Assembly: GCA_035628055.1 (NCBI GenBank)
Contig: DASPKO010000299.1
Span: forward strand, 1 to 26,331
Length of the DNA: 26,331 nt
Direction: 5' to 3'
DNA from: DASPKO01 sp035628055
GTDB lineage: Bacteria; Planctomycetota; Phycisphaerae; Phycisphaerales; UBA1924
Shown here: positions 1 to 7,431 of the stretch, piece after piece
Numbering within the stretch: position 1 is the stretch's first letter
Layout: every line of letters starts with the position of its first letter
Translations under genes and position numbers: made by a program
Notes under the pieces: model-generated
The model's database searches: none
What the model was told of the DNA's origin: nothing
What the model saw: the letters and a program-made list of their open reading frames with translations, nothing else

Positions 1-54
1 AGCGTGGAGATCCCGCAGGAGGCGTTCATGGCGGTGCTGGAGCAGGGGGAGTAA
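1..54 (+). CDS. C-terminal end of an unidentified protein (partial)
   Basis: Reading in frame from base 1 gives 17 residues (SVEIPQEAFMAVLEQGE) and a TAA stop. The gene is cut by the left edge. The length is too short to recognise a family. The codons are GC-rich at the third position like the neighbouring genes, which supports a real coding frame, but no function can be given. Confidence 0.5.
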   Translation, partial: SVEIPQEAFMAVLEQGE

Positions 55-130
55 GCGCCAGCGCACTCAGACCACCTAGGGATTGCCAAGGGCGGCCAGC
101 CCCTGGCGCCGTACTGCATGCCCGCTGTGC

Positions 131-151
131 AAAGGGGGCCCACCCCCCTTT
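131..151 (+). other. Hairpin downstream of the first partial gene
   Basis: AAAGGGGG pairs perfectly with CCCCCTTT across a five-base loop. It lies 77 bases after the stop of the plus-strand gene. There is no T-run after the stem, so it may be a factor-independent terminator without a tail, or only an RNA-stabilising hairpin. The rest of 55-261 shows no gene with a credible start. Confidence 0.35.
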
Positions 152-261
152 GGGCATCGCATGCACCGCAACCATGCCGGCGCCAGGCGGTCTGTGCTCG
201 GCCAGCCCTCGTTAGCACCGCTGGGCCCGCCACGCCCGGCGTTCTCCGGCAAAAACGAAAC

Positions 262-282
262 CGACCGGGAAGTGCCCGGTCG
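262..282 (-). terminator. Intrinsic terminator for the minus-strand lipoprotein genes
   Basis: CGACCGGG (262-269) pairs perfectly with CCCGGTCG (275-282) over a five-base loop. On the minus strand the stem is followed by TTTCGTTTTT (bases 260 down to 251), as expected for an intrinsic terminator. A second, longer GC hairpin (CCCGCGCCCG 308-317 with CGGGCGCGGG 322-331) sits between it and the stop of the lipoprotein gene; it has no T-run. Confidence 0.8.
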
Positions 283-342
283 AAAGGAACGATCGCGGCC
301 CGACAGGCCCGCGCCCGAGCGCGGGCGCGGGCGGGATCACCC

Positions 343-690
343 TCAATCATCATCCTCGGGCCCGTCGCCGTCCTCCTCGTCGTCGCGCTCGCGCGACAGC
401 ACCGACCCGTCCTCGGCCACCTCGATCTCCCACATCTCGCCGTCGACCATCGCGTCGGCGCTGTACACCGTCCGCCCCCGCAGGCTCTCGCGCTCCACTT
501 CGCGGATCGTCCCGCCGCGCGTCTCTCGCTCGAGCGCCGTGCGCACCGAGGACGGCAGCTCGTTGAGCTGCATCGTCATCTCGCCGGCCTCTTCCCGGTC
601 ATCGGCGTCGTGGTCGTGCCGGTCGCAGCAGTTGCAGCCCGGCAGCGCCGCCAGCACGAGCCCGCCCAGAATCATCGCGTGCTTGAACAT
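343..690 (-). CDS. Small PepSY-like lipoprotein
   Basis: 115 residues. The N-terminus is a lipoprotein signal: a short basic start, a hydrophobic stretch and a lipobox L16-P-G-C19, followed at once by two more cysteines (C21, C22) and a His/Asp-rich linker. Residues about 40-101 resemble the PepSY-like fold: an LPSSVRTALERE helix, then strands containing VYSADAMVDGEMWEIEVAEDGSVL. The C-terminus is strongly acidic (DDEEDGDGPEDDD). The start is chosen because GGAG lies about ten bases upstream and the signal peptide begins there. Longer in-frame starts would run back through the neighbouring gene. It probably sits on a membrane facing the periplasm. PepSY-like proteins often bind or inhibit other proteins, but the partner is unknown. 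It lies downstream of another lipoprotein gene on the same strand and may be cotranscribed. Confidence 0.8.
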   Translation of the reverse strand: MFKHAMILGGLVLAALPGCNCCDRHDHDADDREEAGEMTMQLNELPSSVRTALERETRGGTIREVERESLRGRTVYSADAMVDGEMWEIEVAEDGSVLSRERDDEEDGDGPEDDD

Positions 691-824
691 GAGGTAACTC
701 CTTGCCCGCTCTCCCCGCGGCACCCCAACTCCCAACGGCCCTCCCCCGCTCTGACCCGGCCTACGAGGCCGACCGTGCGTGCGGCGGAACCACGACGCCG
801 CGCGGGTCCCGCCGCGGACTGCCC

Positions 825-1394
825 TCAGTTGATGCGGCGGAGCTCGAAGACGGTGGGCTCCCCCGTCACCCGCCCGTTCTGGACCGAGCGCCACTCCTGG
901 CGGAGCCGGTCCGGCCCGAGGAAGACCAGCCGCATCTCGCCCATGTAGCCCTTGTGCTGCGGGAGCAGGTTGGTCACGCCGTCGGTCCGGAAATGGATCG
1001 CGCCCCCGTCGGACGGCCGGGCCCCGCCGCGGGCCCGCATGCGCGGCTGGTTTCCCATGGCGCAGTAGTGCGTCATCACCAGGTCGGGCCCGTCCATGTG
1101 ATAGACGTTGGTCATCTCGTGGTCGGTGCCCGGGAACATGATCTCGCGCACCACCGAGCCACCCGATGAGACGGCGTAGACGCTCGCGGGGGTGCCCGGC
1201 TCCTTGGCGGACTCCCATTCGCCGGCGAGCGACTTCACGCGCTCGAGCGCGGCGCCGTCGTGCACCACGGGGGGCACCGAGGGCGGCGTCTCGGAGACCG
1301 CCGTCGACTCGCTGTGGACCGAGCAGCCGCCGCCGCCGAGCAGCATCCCGGCGAGGGCCACGCACGCACCGCCCGCACGCACGTTCCATCTCAT
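825..1394 (-). CDS. Putative lipoprotein with a lipocalin/DUF1579-like fold
   Basis: 189 residues. The start at 1394 is preceded by GGAGA at a suitable distance and opens a signal peptide (MRWNVRAGG... LLGGGGC24). The lipobox is imperfect, with Gly where Leu is expected, so lipidation is likely but not certain. The mature part begins its conserved region with LAGEWES, typical of proteins that measure a 'weight' over a beta-barrel (DUF1579/lipocalin-like), and continues with beta-rich segments such as SVVREIMFPGTDHEM and GEMRLVFLGPDRLRQEW. No catalytic motif is visible. The gene is divergent from carA; the 131 bases between them must carry both promoters. Family assignment is by overall look only, so the function should be treated as unknown. 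Confidence 0.7.
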   Translation of the reverse strand: MRWNVRAGGACVALAGMLLGGGGCSVHSESTAVSETPPSVPPVVHDGAALERVKSLAGEWESAKEPGTPASVYAVSSGGSVVREIMFPGTDHEMTNVYHMDGPDLVMTHYCAMGNQPRMRARGGARPSDGGAIHFRTDGVTNLLPQHKGYMGEMRLVFLGPDRLRQEWRSVQNGRVTGEPTVFELRRIN

Positions 1395-1525
1395 GGCAAG
1401 TCTCCGGATCGTCACCCCCCCCGGCGACCCCCCGGCTTGAGCAGCATACCCAGCCCCGCTCGGCTCGATCCAGGCCCCGGCCAGGGTGCGAACGGGGCGC
1501 GACGGGCCGGGGGCCGCGCCGTACC

Positions 1526-2794
1526 ATGCCCGCGATGCGCGCCCCCGCACCGAGTCCTTCTGGCAGCGTTCTCTCCGGCCCGGGCACGGGCCGGCTCGCT
1601 CTCGAGGACGGCTCGGTCTTCACGGGCACGCCCTTCGGCGCCACCGGCCGAGGGGTGCTCCAGGCCGCCGAGGTCGTCTTCAACACCGCGATGACCGGCT
1701 ACCAGGAGGCCCTGACCGACCCGTCGTACGCCGGGCAGGTGCTGGTCTTCACCGCCCCGCTCATCGGCAACACGGGCGTGAACGAGCGCGACCAGGAGTC
1801 ACGGCGGGTGCAGGTGAGCGGCGTGGTGGTGCGCGAGCTGGCGCGCACCTATTCCAACTTCCGGGCCACCGCCGGCCTGGCCGACTACCTGGCCGGGCAG
1901 GGCGTGCTGGGAATCACCGGCGTCGACACCCGGGCCATCACGCGCCGCTTGCGCTCGCGGGGCGTGATGCGCGGCGTGATCACCGACCGCGCCGAGGTCG
2001 CCGCCGCCGAGCTCGTCGCCAGGGCCCGCGGCGCGCCCTCCATGGCCGGGGCCAATCTGGTGACCGGGGTGGGCTGCTCGGCGAACCAGGCCTGGCGCGA
2101 GACCTTGGGCGAGTGGGCGCCCGCCCCGGCGGAGCCCGCCAGCGCCCGCATGGGCGCACGACCGCACGCCGACGCGCCGCTCCGCGTCCTGGCCCTGGAC
2201 TGCGGGGCCAAGGCGAACATCCTCCGCCACCTCGCCGAGCGCGGCTGCGAGGTGGTCGTGGTCCCGCACGACACGCCGGCCGCGACCATGCTGCGGATGT
2301 ACCAGAACGGCGAGATCGACGGCCTCTTCATCTCCAACGGGCCGGGTGATCCGGCCGCCGTCGAGGCCACCATCGGGGCACTGCGCGAGGTGCTCGGGGC
2401 CCCCGCGGGCCAGACGCCGCCGACGTTCGGCATCTGCCTCGGGCACCAGCTCCTGGGGCTGGCCTCGGGGGCGCACACCTTCAAGCTCAAGTACGGGCAC
2501 CGGGGTCTCAACCATCCGGTGCTCAATCGCCTCACGGGCAGGGTGGAGATCACCAGCCAGAACCACGGCTTCGCGGTCGACCCCGAGTCGCTCGCCGCCG
2601 TGGGCGCCGAGCCGACCCACGTGCACCTGAACGACGGCACGCTGGCGGGCTTCCGGCTCAAGGACCGGCCGGTCTTCGCGGTGCAGCATCACCCCGAGGC
2701 GTCGCCAGGGCCGCACGACTCGGCCTACCTCTTCGACGAGTTCGTCGCCCTCATGCGCGCGCACGGGCGCCGGGCCGGCGCGCCGACCTCCTGA
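1526..2794 (+). CDS. carA: Carbamoyl-phosphate synthase small chain (glutamine amidotransferase subunit)
   Basis: 422 residues. CarA hydrolyses glutamine and passes ammonia to CarB for carbamoyl phosphate, the precursor of arginine and pyrimidines, in the cytoplasm. The N-terminal small-chain domain is clear (LALEDGSVFTG, GEVVFNT-like EVVFNTAMTGYQEALTDPSY, GVDTRAITRRLR). The class I amidotransferase domain follows with FISNGPGDP, the nucleophile C304 in FGICLGHQLLG, and the His/Glu pair in VQHHPEASPGP. The length is slightly above the usual 370-400 because of an Ala/Pro-rich N-terminal extension of about 20 residues. The ATG at 1526 is chosen; another at 1535 is possible and neither has a strong ribosome site. 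carB is not adjacent, whereas in many bacteria it is. The gene converges on the dockerin-type gene with only 49 bases between stops. Confidence 0.95.
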   Translation: MPAMRAPAPSPSGSVLSGPGTGRLALEDGSVFTGTPFGATGRGVLQAAEVVFNTAMTGYQEALTDPSYAGQVLVFTAPLIGNTGVNERDQESRRVQVSGVVVRELARTYSNFRATAGLADYLAGQGVLGITGVDTRAITRRLRSRGVMRGVITDRAEVAAAELVARARGAPSMAGANLVTGVGCSANQAWRETLGEWAPAPAEPASARMGARPHADAPLRVLALDCGAKANILRHLAERGCEVVVVPHDTPAATMLRMYQNGEIDGLFISNGPGDPAAVEATIGALREVLGAPAGQTPPTFGICLGHQLLGLASGAHTFKLKYGHRGLNHPVLNRLTGRVEITSQNHGFAVDPESLAAVGAEPTHVHLNDGTLAGFRLKDRPVFAVQHHPEASPGPHDSAYLFDEFVALMRAHGRRAGAPTS

Positions 2795-2843
2795 GCAGGC
2801 CGGCCGGCGCGGGAGCCGCGGCGCGGCCGCGGGCGCGACCGGC

Positions 2844-3641
2844 TTACGGGCAGCCTGTCTGCACGCCCGCGAACCACGCCGCCAGGAACGAGGTGATGTC
2901 GGAGGTGGTGGTCGTGCCGCTGCCGTTGAAGTCGGCGTTGAGCGTGCCGTTGGTCACGTCATTGAACCAGGCGGCCAGGAAGGCGCTGATGTCGCTCGTG
3001 GTGATCAGCCCGTCTCCGTTGAAGTCCGCGGGGCAGGGCGGGTTCGAGAGCCCTTCCCAGAAGAATCCGCCGGAGAACGACGTGCGCGTCGCCGGGTCGC
3101 CCGGGAGCTGCTGGAGCGCGTTCACGGGCGTCCACTGCCCCCCGTAGAACGCCTCGAAGAGAATGTTGACCGAGAACGACGATCCGCCCGCCAGCACGTC
3201 GACGACGGCCCCGGACCCGGAGATCGCCGCCGGGGCGGTCAGGAGATACGGGGCGGGCGTGAGCTGGGTGAGCGTGAAGCGCACGGGCACGGTCTGCGGC
3301 GCCGCCTGGGGCGGGCTGTAGACGACGCTCCCCGTCCAGCGGGCCATGCCCGGCAGGGCGCTGTCCGCGGCGGAGTAGTTCAACGCGGTGAGCGGGTGGG
3401 CCGAGGCGAGCGCGACCTGCACGGCCGTCGCGCTCGCGGGACCCCAGAGGAGCGTGCCGAACTGGGCGACATCGACCGCCGAGTAGTTCAGCGTGCGTCC
3501 CCCGGCGCTCCCGGCGAGGCCCGTGCCGGCGAACGTCACGCCGCCCGGCGGCGGAAACACCGGACCCTGGAGCTGGGCCGGGGCGGCCGCGGTGAAGACC
3601 AGCACGACGACGGAGGCGAGAAGCGAACGGGTACCGAGCAT
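2844..3641 (-). CDS. Secreted protein with C-terminal dockerin-like repeat pair
   Basis: 265 residues. The start has an AGGAGG site eight bases upstream and opens a signal peptide (MLGTRSLLASVVVLVFTAAAPA, cleavage near A22-Q). The middle part (about 24-195) is a beta-rich domain of unknown function with repeated Tyr/Ser/Ala motifs (NYSAVD, NYSAAD). The C-terminal 60 residues hold two tandem calcium-loop segments: CPADFNGDGLITTSDIS...FLAAWF and ADFNGSGTTTTSDIT...FLAAWF. D-x-N-G-D/S-G loops of this kind are dockerin-like and recur at the C-termini of exported planctomycete proteins. No LPXTG or membrane anchor is seen. The protein likely ends up outside the cytoplasm; its ligand and role are unknown. 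It resembles 9724-11154 only in the C-terminal module. Confidence 0.85.
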   Translation of the reverse strand: MLGTRSLLASVVVLVFTAAAPAQLQGPVFPPPGGVTFAGTGLAGSAGGRTLNYSAVDVAQFGTLLWGPASATAVQVALASAHPLTALNYSAADSALPGMARWTGSVVYSPPQAAPQTVPVRFTLTQLTPAPYLLTAPAAISGSGAVVDVLAGGSSFSVNILFEAFYGGQWTPVNALQQLPGDPATRTSFSGGFFWEGLSNPPCPADFNGDGLITTSDISAFLAAWFNDVTNGTLNADFNGSGTTTTSDITSFLAAWFAGVQTGCP

Positions 3642-3706
3642 GGGAAAACCTCCTAATGAGCGCGCAGCGTACGGTGCCTCGCACCGCCGTGCACCATACC
3701 GCGTTT

Positions 3707-5020
3707 TCAACCGATGAGCAGGCCGACGGCGAGGTCGCAGACGTTGGTCCCCGTGGGGCCGGTCCGCACGAGGCAGCCGAGCCGGCCGAGCGCCGACCCG
3801 GAATCGTTCTCATGCAAGGCGGCCGCGAGGTCGATGCCCGCGGCCCGCGCCGCCGCCGCGGTGCGGCCGGTGACGATGGCCCCCGCGGCCTCGGGGGTCG
3901 AGTCCACGCCGTCGGTCGCCAGGGCGAGGACGCCGGCGCCGGGGACGCCGTCGAGCCGCAGAGCCGCTGCCAGGGCCAGTTCCTGGTTCCGTCCGCCGCG
4001 CCCGCTGCCGCGCACGGTGACGGTGGACTCCCCCCCGAGGACCCAGGCACCACCAATCTCCGCCGGGGCCGGATCGTCGGCCGCGGCCCGCACATCCGCG
4101 GCGAGCCGCGCCCCGACGCGCCGCGCCTCGCCGGTCACGCCACGCCGCACCGACTCAAGGCGCACGCCCCGGGTGGCCAGCCACGCGCAGGCGGCCTCGA
4201 CCGCGGTGTCGTTGCTCGCCACCAGGCGCACGCGCGCGGCCCGGGCGGCCGGGGCGCCGGGCTTGAGCGTCTCGGGAAGCATTCCCGCGGCCCCGCGCAC
4301 CAGATGGGCATCTACCCCGGGCGCCACGCCGCGGCACGAGTATCGGTCGAGCACGGAGAGCGCGTCCTGGTAGGTGGTGGGGTCGGGCACGCCGGGCCCC
4401 GAGCCCACCGTGGCCGGGTCGTCGCCGACCACGTCCGAGAGCACCAGGCTGGTCACGGGGACGGGCCAGGCCAAGCGGGCGACGCCGCCTCCCTTGAGCA
4501 GGTCGACGTGCTTGCGCACGGTGTTGAGCTCGCCGATGGGGCACCCCGCCCGGAGCAGGGCCCGCGCCACGGCGGCGACCTCGCCGGCCTCGAGCCCGCC
4601 CGCCGGGAGGCAGGCGAGCGCGGACGCCCCGCCCGAGACCAGCAGCGTGACCGCCGGCGCGGAGCGCGCCCGGGCCTCGGCAATCGCCGCGCGCACGGAC
4701 TCTCCGGCGCGCACGCTGCGCTCGGTCGGGAGCGGGTGGTCCGCCTCGATAACCCTTCCGACGCGGAGCACATGGGGAAGGGGCGTGCCGCGGGGCACGA
4801 CGACCAGGCAGGAGCCCGCGCGCTCGGGGTCGGTCTCGGCGACCGCGGCGGCCATGGCGGCGCCGGCCTTGCCGAGCGCGATCACGGGGCCCGGGGAGAT
4901 CGGCTCGAGCGCCAGGGCGCGCCGCGTGGCCGGGCCCGCATCGACGCTGGAGATCACCGCGCCTACCAGCTCGCGGAGCAGCCCGCGCGGGCGCTCGTCG
5001 TGCGGGACGCCGGGCCTCAT
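3707..5020 (-). CDS. Glycerate 2-kinase (GckA/TtuD family, MOFRL)
   Basis: 437 residues. Members of this family phosphorylate D-glycerate with ATP, usually to 2-phosphoglycerate, in the serine, glyoxylate or tartrate branches. The sequence shows the DUF4147 N-terminal domain with ALGKAGAAM (lysine of the active site), LLVSGGASALACLPAGG, the signature ELNTVRKHVDLLKGGGVAR, and SDVVGDDPATVGSGP. The C-terminal MOFRL domain follows with LGGESTVTVRGSGRGGRNQE and LATDGVDSTPEAAG. The start ATG at 5020 overlaps the TGA of the upstream transporter gene (ATGA), so translation is probably coupled. The length is normal for the family. The upstream AtoE-type transporter suggests uptake of a short organic acid that is then phosphorylated. 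The family assignment is secure; the exact substrate and phosphorylated carbon are not shown by sequence. Confidence 0.93.
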   Translation of the reverse strand: MRPGVPHDERPRGLLRELVGAVISSVDAGPATRRALALEPISPGPVIALGKAGAAMAAAVAETDPERAGSCLVVVPRGTPLPHVLRVGRVIEADHPLPTERSVRAGESVRAAIAEARARSAPAVTLLVSGGASALACLPAGGLEAGEVAAVARALLRAGCPIGELNTVRKHVDLLKGGGVARLAWPVPVTSLVLSDVVGDDPATVGSGPGVPDPTTYQDALSVLDRYSCRGVAPGVDAHLVRGAAGMLPETLKPGAPAARAARVRLVASNDTAVEAACAWLATRGVRLESVRRGVTGEARRVGARLAADVRAAADDPAPAEIGGAWVLGGESTVTVRGSGRGGRNQELALAAALRLDGVPGAGVLALATDGVDSTPEAAGAIVTGRTAAAARAAGIDLAAALHENDSGSALGRLGCLVRTGPTGTNVCDLAVGLLIG

Positions 5021-6441
5021 GCGAGGACCAGCAGGCAGAGCATGGCCCAGAGGCCGGCGACCACCATCACGACGGCGCAGTAGCCCACGATGTCGCGCGC
5101 CCGGGCCCCCGTGATCGCCAGCAGCGGGAGGGCCCAGAAGGGCTGGAGCATATTCGTGACCTGGTCGCCGTACGCCACCGACATCACCATCAGGGCCGGA
5201 TCCACCCCGAGGTCGAGCGCCGACTCGAGCGCGATCGGGCCCTGCACCCCCCACTGCCCGCCCCCGGACGGGATGAACATGTTGATGACGCAGCCCGCCA
5301 GGAACGTGAAGATGGGGAGCGTGTCCGCCCCGGCGACCTGGGTGATCCCGGTGGCGATCTGCCGGGCCAGGCCCGAGGCGAGGAGCATGGCCATGATGCC
5401 GGCGTAGAGCGGGAACTGGATGATGATCGGGGCGCAGGCCCGGGCGCCCGGTTCGGCCGCGGCGGCGTAGGCGCGCAGCGACCCGTGCAGCACGAGCCCG
5501 ACGGCGAGCATGGCCGCGTTGATCTCGTTGAGTCCGATCGAACCGGCGCCCCCCGTCGCGACGCGCCGCGCGACCGCCAGCGCCAGGGGGAGCGCCAACA
5601 GCAGCATCATCACGCGCGAGGTGTCGAGGCGGTCCGGCACGGTGCCCCCGCCGCCCGCCCCGTCGGCGGGCCCGAGCTCGGTCTCGAGCAGGTCCTCGGG
5701 AGGCCCCTGCATCTCCGCCGGGTCCGCCGGGGAGAGCAGCGCCACCACCGCGACGGCCAGGACCACCATCCCCCCCGTCACCGCGAGGTTCAGTCCCGAG
5801 AAGATGGTGCGCTCCAGCGGGATCACCCCGTCCAGGCGGGCCAGCGTCCCGGCGGGAAGAACCTTGGCGGCTCCCGCGATTGAGGTCATCGAGAGCGGGG
5901 CCGAGCCCGACAGCCCGCCGTGCCAGACCATCAGCCCGAGATACCCCGCCGCGACGACGAGCGGGTAGTGAACGGGAAGGCCGCGGCGGCGCAGCGAGAG
6001 CGCCACGCCGCGCGCCAGGAGCGCGCCGACGATCAGGCCGAGCCCCCAGTTCAGCAGCGCCGCGCCGCAAGCGACCGCGGTCACCAGCATCGCCGCCTGG
6101 CGGCTCGACCCCGGGAGATCGGAGAGGCGCGCCAGGAGGCGCGAGACCGCGCGTGCCGAGGCCAGCGCGTGCCCGGTCACCAGCACCAGGCACATCTGCA
6201 TGGAGAACCCGAGGAAGGCCCAGAGCCCGGCCTCGGAGCGCCACGCGTCCAGGAGGTGCGCGGCGCGCTCGGCCAGCCCGGCCGGGGCGCCGGCGGGCGC
6301 GGCCGCCGCGGGGGCAAAGTCGCCGAGAGCGACCGCCATGACGAATGTGAGGCCGGTGAGCAGCACCGCGATGGTGAACGGGTCGGGCACGACGCGGCGG
6401 AAGACGGCGCTGATGGTCAGTCCCAAACGCGCGATCCACAT
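5017..6441 (-). CDS. AtoE-family short-chain fatty acid transporter
   Basis: 474 residues, close to the AtoE family length. Members are inner-membrane carriers for short-chain fatty acids such as acetoacetate and butyrate. The sequence shows repeated hydrophobic segments over its full length and family-type motifs: FRRVVPDPFTIAVLLT near the N-terminus, GFSMQMCLVLVTGHALA, LNWGLGLIVGALLAR, VWHGGLSGSAPLS, and near the C-terminus FIPSGGGQWGVQGPI and YGDQVTNMLQPFWALPLL. A low-complexity Ala/Gly/Pro linker at about 43-58 is an oddity. The ATG at 6441 has GGGAGACTCGGGATC just upstream. The stop overlaps the start of the glycerate kinase gene, so the two are translationally coupled. This context suggests that the carried acid could be glycerate or a related hydroxy acid rather than acetoacetate, which is inference. 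Confidence 0.92.
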   Translation of the reverse strand: MWIARLGLTISAVFRRVVPDPFTIAVLLTGLTFVMAVALGDFAPAAAAPAGAPAGLAERAAHLLDAWRSEAGLWAFLGFSMQMCLVLVTGHALASARAVSRLLARLSDLPGSSRQAAMLVTAVACGAALLNWGLGLIVGALLARGVALSLRRRGLPVHYPLVVAAGYLGLMVWHGGLSGSAPLSMTSIAGAAKVLPAGTLARLDGVIPLERTIFSGLNLAVTGGMVVLAVAVVALLSPADPAEMQGPPEDLLETELGPADGAGGGGTVPDRLDTSRVMMLLLALPLALAVARRVATGGAGSIGLNEINAAMLAVGLVLHGSLRAYAAAAEPGARACAPIIIQFPLYAGIMAMLLASGLARQIATGITQVAGADTLPIFTFLAGCVINMFIPSGGGQWGVQGPIALESALDLGVDPALMVMSVAYGDQVTNMLQPFWALPLLAITGARARDIVGYCAVVMVVAGLWAMLCLLVLA

Positions 6442-6489
6442 GATCCCGAGTCTCCCGCGCTTCGCGAGGCGCGCCCCCGGCCGCGCACT

Positions 6490-7104
6490 CTACTGCAGCG
6501 GCGTCAGCTCGCCGCGGCGCTCGGGAACGACGAAGGACGGGAGCAGGTAGTTCTGGCCCTTGTAGACGAAGACCTGCCCGCTGACGGTCAGGATCGCCGC
6601 CTCGCCCTGCCCGCCGGCCAGACGCTCCATCTCCTCGAGCGTGCGCGAGGGCATCAGCACCATGGGCGGCTCGGTGCGGCCGCGCGGTCCCGAGTCGAAG
6701 ACGAAGACCCAGTCGCCGGCGGGATTGCGCGCCATGCGTCCGCGCCGCGAGGGCAGGTACGTTCCCTCGGGAAGGAGCTGGCCCCGCCGGGCGCGCGCCT
6801 CGCGCGCGGCGGCGCGGCGCGGGGGAGCCGGGTCCGGCGCGACCGGCTCTCCGACCGGGCGATCGGGAGCACTCAGGCCGGCCGCGCGCTCGAGCTCATC
6901 GACGATCCTCTCGGCCTGGGGGTCCGGGTCGCCGGGGCGGGCGTCCTGCGGGATGGCGCGTGACGCGGCGGGCGGGGCCGGCGCGCCGACGGGTTGGGGA
7001 GCCGGCAACCGGTGAGCCGCGAACCACTGTCCCCACGCGCTGCTCGTCAGCCCCACCCCGACGAGCAGGGAGACGCCGGCACGCCTACCGGTCGTCATGT
7101 GCAT
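6490..7104 (-). CDS. Exported protein of unknown function
   Basis: 204 residues. AGGAG lies six bases before the ATG at 7104; a second in-frame ATG follows two codons later. The N-terminus is a signal peptide (MHMTTGRRAGVSLLVGVGLTSSAWG, cleavage near G25-Q26). A Pro/Ala/Arg-rich stretch (about 34-115) looks disordered. The ordered part is the C-terminal 90 residues: WVFVFDSGPRGRTEPPMVLMPSRTLEEME followed by ILTVSGQVFVYKGQNYLLPSF, which suggests a small beta-rich domain. I do not recognise a family. It lies 48 bases upstream of the transporter gene on the same strand, so it may head a three-gene transcription unit with the transporter and kinase, though nothing in the sequence ties its function to them. 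Confidence 0.8.
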   Translation of the reverse strand: MHMTTGRRAGVSLLVGVGLTSSAWGQWFAAHRLPAPQPVGAPAPPAASRAIPQDARPGDPDPQAERIVDELERAAGLSAPDRPVGEPVAPDPAPPRRAAAREARARRGQLLPEGTYLPSRRGRMARNPAGDWVFVFDSGPRGRTEPPMVLMPSRTLEEMERLAGGQGEAAILTVSGQVFVYKGQNYLLPSFVVPERRGELTPLQ

Positions 7105-7228
7105 GCCGTGCTCCTGCGGACTCCCCCGGGGCGCCAGCCCTCGCGGCCATGGTACCGTCCCTGGACGGGCCCGTGTCTCTCGCCAGCGCTCTGGAGCCGG
7201 GAGCCCGCGCGCTGGCCTCTCGAACGAT

Positions 7229-7257
7229 TTGACCTATCATGTGACGGTACCACACAC
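7229..7257 (+). promoter_or_regulatory. Possible promoter upstream of the tRNA gene
   Basis: In the divergent gap between the exported-protein gene and the tRNA there is a rare AT-rich patch. TTGACC (7229-7234) resembles a -35 box, and TATCAT (7235-7240) resembles a -10 box. They are too close to act together, so at most one is real. TATCAT would place a transcription start near 7247, about 45 bases before the tRNA. No good partner box is seen at the proper distance. Confidence 0.25.
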
Positions 7258-7291
7258 CGCCCCGCGGGGCGGGCTGCCCTCGGGCGGCGGC

Positions 7292-7374
7292 GGCCGCGTG
7301 CCAGAGTGGACAAATGGAGCGGATTGCAAATCCGCTGGGGTAACCCTTCGTCGGTTCGAATCCGACCGCGGCCT
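7292..7374 (+). tRNA. tRNA-Cys (GCA) with a long, class II variable arm
   Basis: 83 bases forming a full cloverleaf. The acceptor stem GGCCGCG (7292-7298) pairs perfectly with CGCGGCC (7367-7373), and U73 is base 7374. The D-arm is CCA/TGG with loop GAGTGGACAAA. The anticodon stem GCGGA/TCCGC encloses TTGCAAA, anticodon GCA at 7326-7328. The T-arm is GTCGG-TTCGAAT-CCGAC. Between anticodon and T stems are 14 bases (7336-7349) with a GGG-TAA-CCC mini-stem, so this is a class II tRNA. Bacterial class II tRNAs are normally Leu, Ser, Tyr and Sec. The D-arm through anticodon stem is close to tRNA-Tyr. U73 and GCA are Cys identity elements, so Cys charging is the best call. CCA is not encoded. Confidence 0.9.
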
Positions 7375-7431
7375 TTCAAGTTGCTCGCGGGGTGCGGCGC
7401 TCGGTGCCCCCCGCCCCCCTCGGGGACGCCG

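Noticed and set aside
308..331. GC hairpin next to the lipoprotein stop as a separate terminator
   Set aside because: It is a perfect ten-base stem but has no T-run on either strand; the neighbouring hairpin at 262-282 is the better terminator.
2795..2843. CCGCGG-type palindromes between carA and the dockerin-type gene as a terminator
   Set aside because: Short overlapping GC palindromes are expected by chance here, and no T-run follows on either strand.
3707..6439. A single 910-residue minus-strand frame joining kinase and a second reading of the transporter region
   Set aside because: The upstream half is an Arg/Gly-rich shadow of the AtoE-type gene in another frame; the kinase starts at 5020.
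6994..7431. In-frame extension of the deiminase-like gene upstream through the tRNA
   Set aside because: The frame stays open across the tRNA gene only because the DNA is GC-rich; a protein start before the tRNA would need the tRNA to be coding. The GTG at 7432 is the better start.
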